This document shows positions 12,890-12,908 of a DNA stretch of 12,908 nt, in pieces. Origin of the DNA: Zeimonas sp039807785 (GTDB taxonomy: Bacteria; Pseudomonadota; Gammaproteobacteria; Burkholderiales; Burkholderiaceae_E); NCBI GenBank assembly GCA_039807785.1, contig JBDHRX010000090.1, positions 1-12,908 on the forward strand, in the 5' to 3' direction. A model generated the notes under the pieces. That model was not told the origin of the DNA, ran no database searches, and saw only the letters and a program-made list of their open reading frames with translations. Positions within the stretch are counted from its first letter, which is position 1; the number at the start of each line of letters is the position of its first letter. A program made the translations under genes and the position numbers.

Positions 12890-12908
12890 GCCGGCCGCGC
12901 GGGCGCAG

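Noticed and set aside
1..12908. Mobile elements, CRISPR arrays, tRNA/rRNA genes, phage attachment sites
   Set aside because: I looked for transposase or integrase motifs, regularly spaced repeats and tRNA-like cloverleaf ends and found none. Gene order looks like stable chromosome.

Overview
The window is GC-rich DNA with strong G/C preference at third codon positions. Its gene content and order point to a betaproteobacterium of the Burkholderiales type: the lplT/alr-radA and tsaB-rimI-udg blocks, an OmpR/EnvZ pair, and a rubrerythrin/Fe-S protein/DUF3501 block. The taxonomic call rests on gene order and protein style as I know them, not on a database search. I see no insertion sequence, integrase, tRNA, rRNA or CRISPR array.

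Layout. Positions 2-235 hold the C-terminal tail of a plus-strand FAD-dependent oxidoreductase (HpnE/phytoene-desaturase style). It converges on a minus-strand alr-radA pair (262-2731). A 190-bp divergent promoter region separates alr from lplT (2922-4184, plus). lplT converges within 10 bp on a minus-strand operon read as tsaB, rimI, udg (6253 down to 4195), with a GTGAATGA overlap between rimI and udg. Upstream of tsaB is a small minus-strand gene for an Arg-rich exported or membrane-anchored protein with two MSPxER repeats (6397-6756). It is divergent from ompR-envZ (6893-8985, plus; ATGA overlap), and three tandem GTAA-type repeats lie between them.

The right end (9146-12844, plus) is a redox/iron block: a rubredoxin-less rubrerythrin, a clear Rho-independent terminator, a two-[4Fe-4S] CCG-domain protein of the HdrD/GlpC type, a DUF3501 protein, and a class V aminotransferase. 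The DNA upstream of rubrerythrin is the most AT-rich stretch of the window. It carries a Fur-box-like sequence and a 15-bp dyad.

How the genes fit together. The left two thirds is housekeeping: D-alanine for peptidoglycan (Alr), recombination branch processing (RadA), lysophospholipid uptake (LplT), uracil removal (Udg), ribosomal S18 N-acetylation (RimI), t6A tRNA modification (TsaB) and envelope/osmotic sensing (OmpR/EnvZ). The least understood part is the rubrerythrin-CCG Fe-S-DUF3501-aminotransferase block. Its linked function (peroxide or iron handling with an unknown electron donor and an unknown amino-donor step) is not established, and it is the best candidate here for an undescribed system. 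Other points worth checking are -10-like elements placed 6-7 nt before three start codons (possible leaderless mRNAs), an EnvZ-type kinase lacking the usual phosphatase-motif Thr, and a CSG in place of the second CCG motif.
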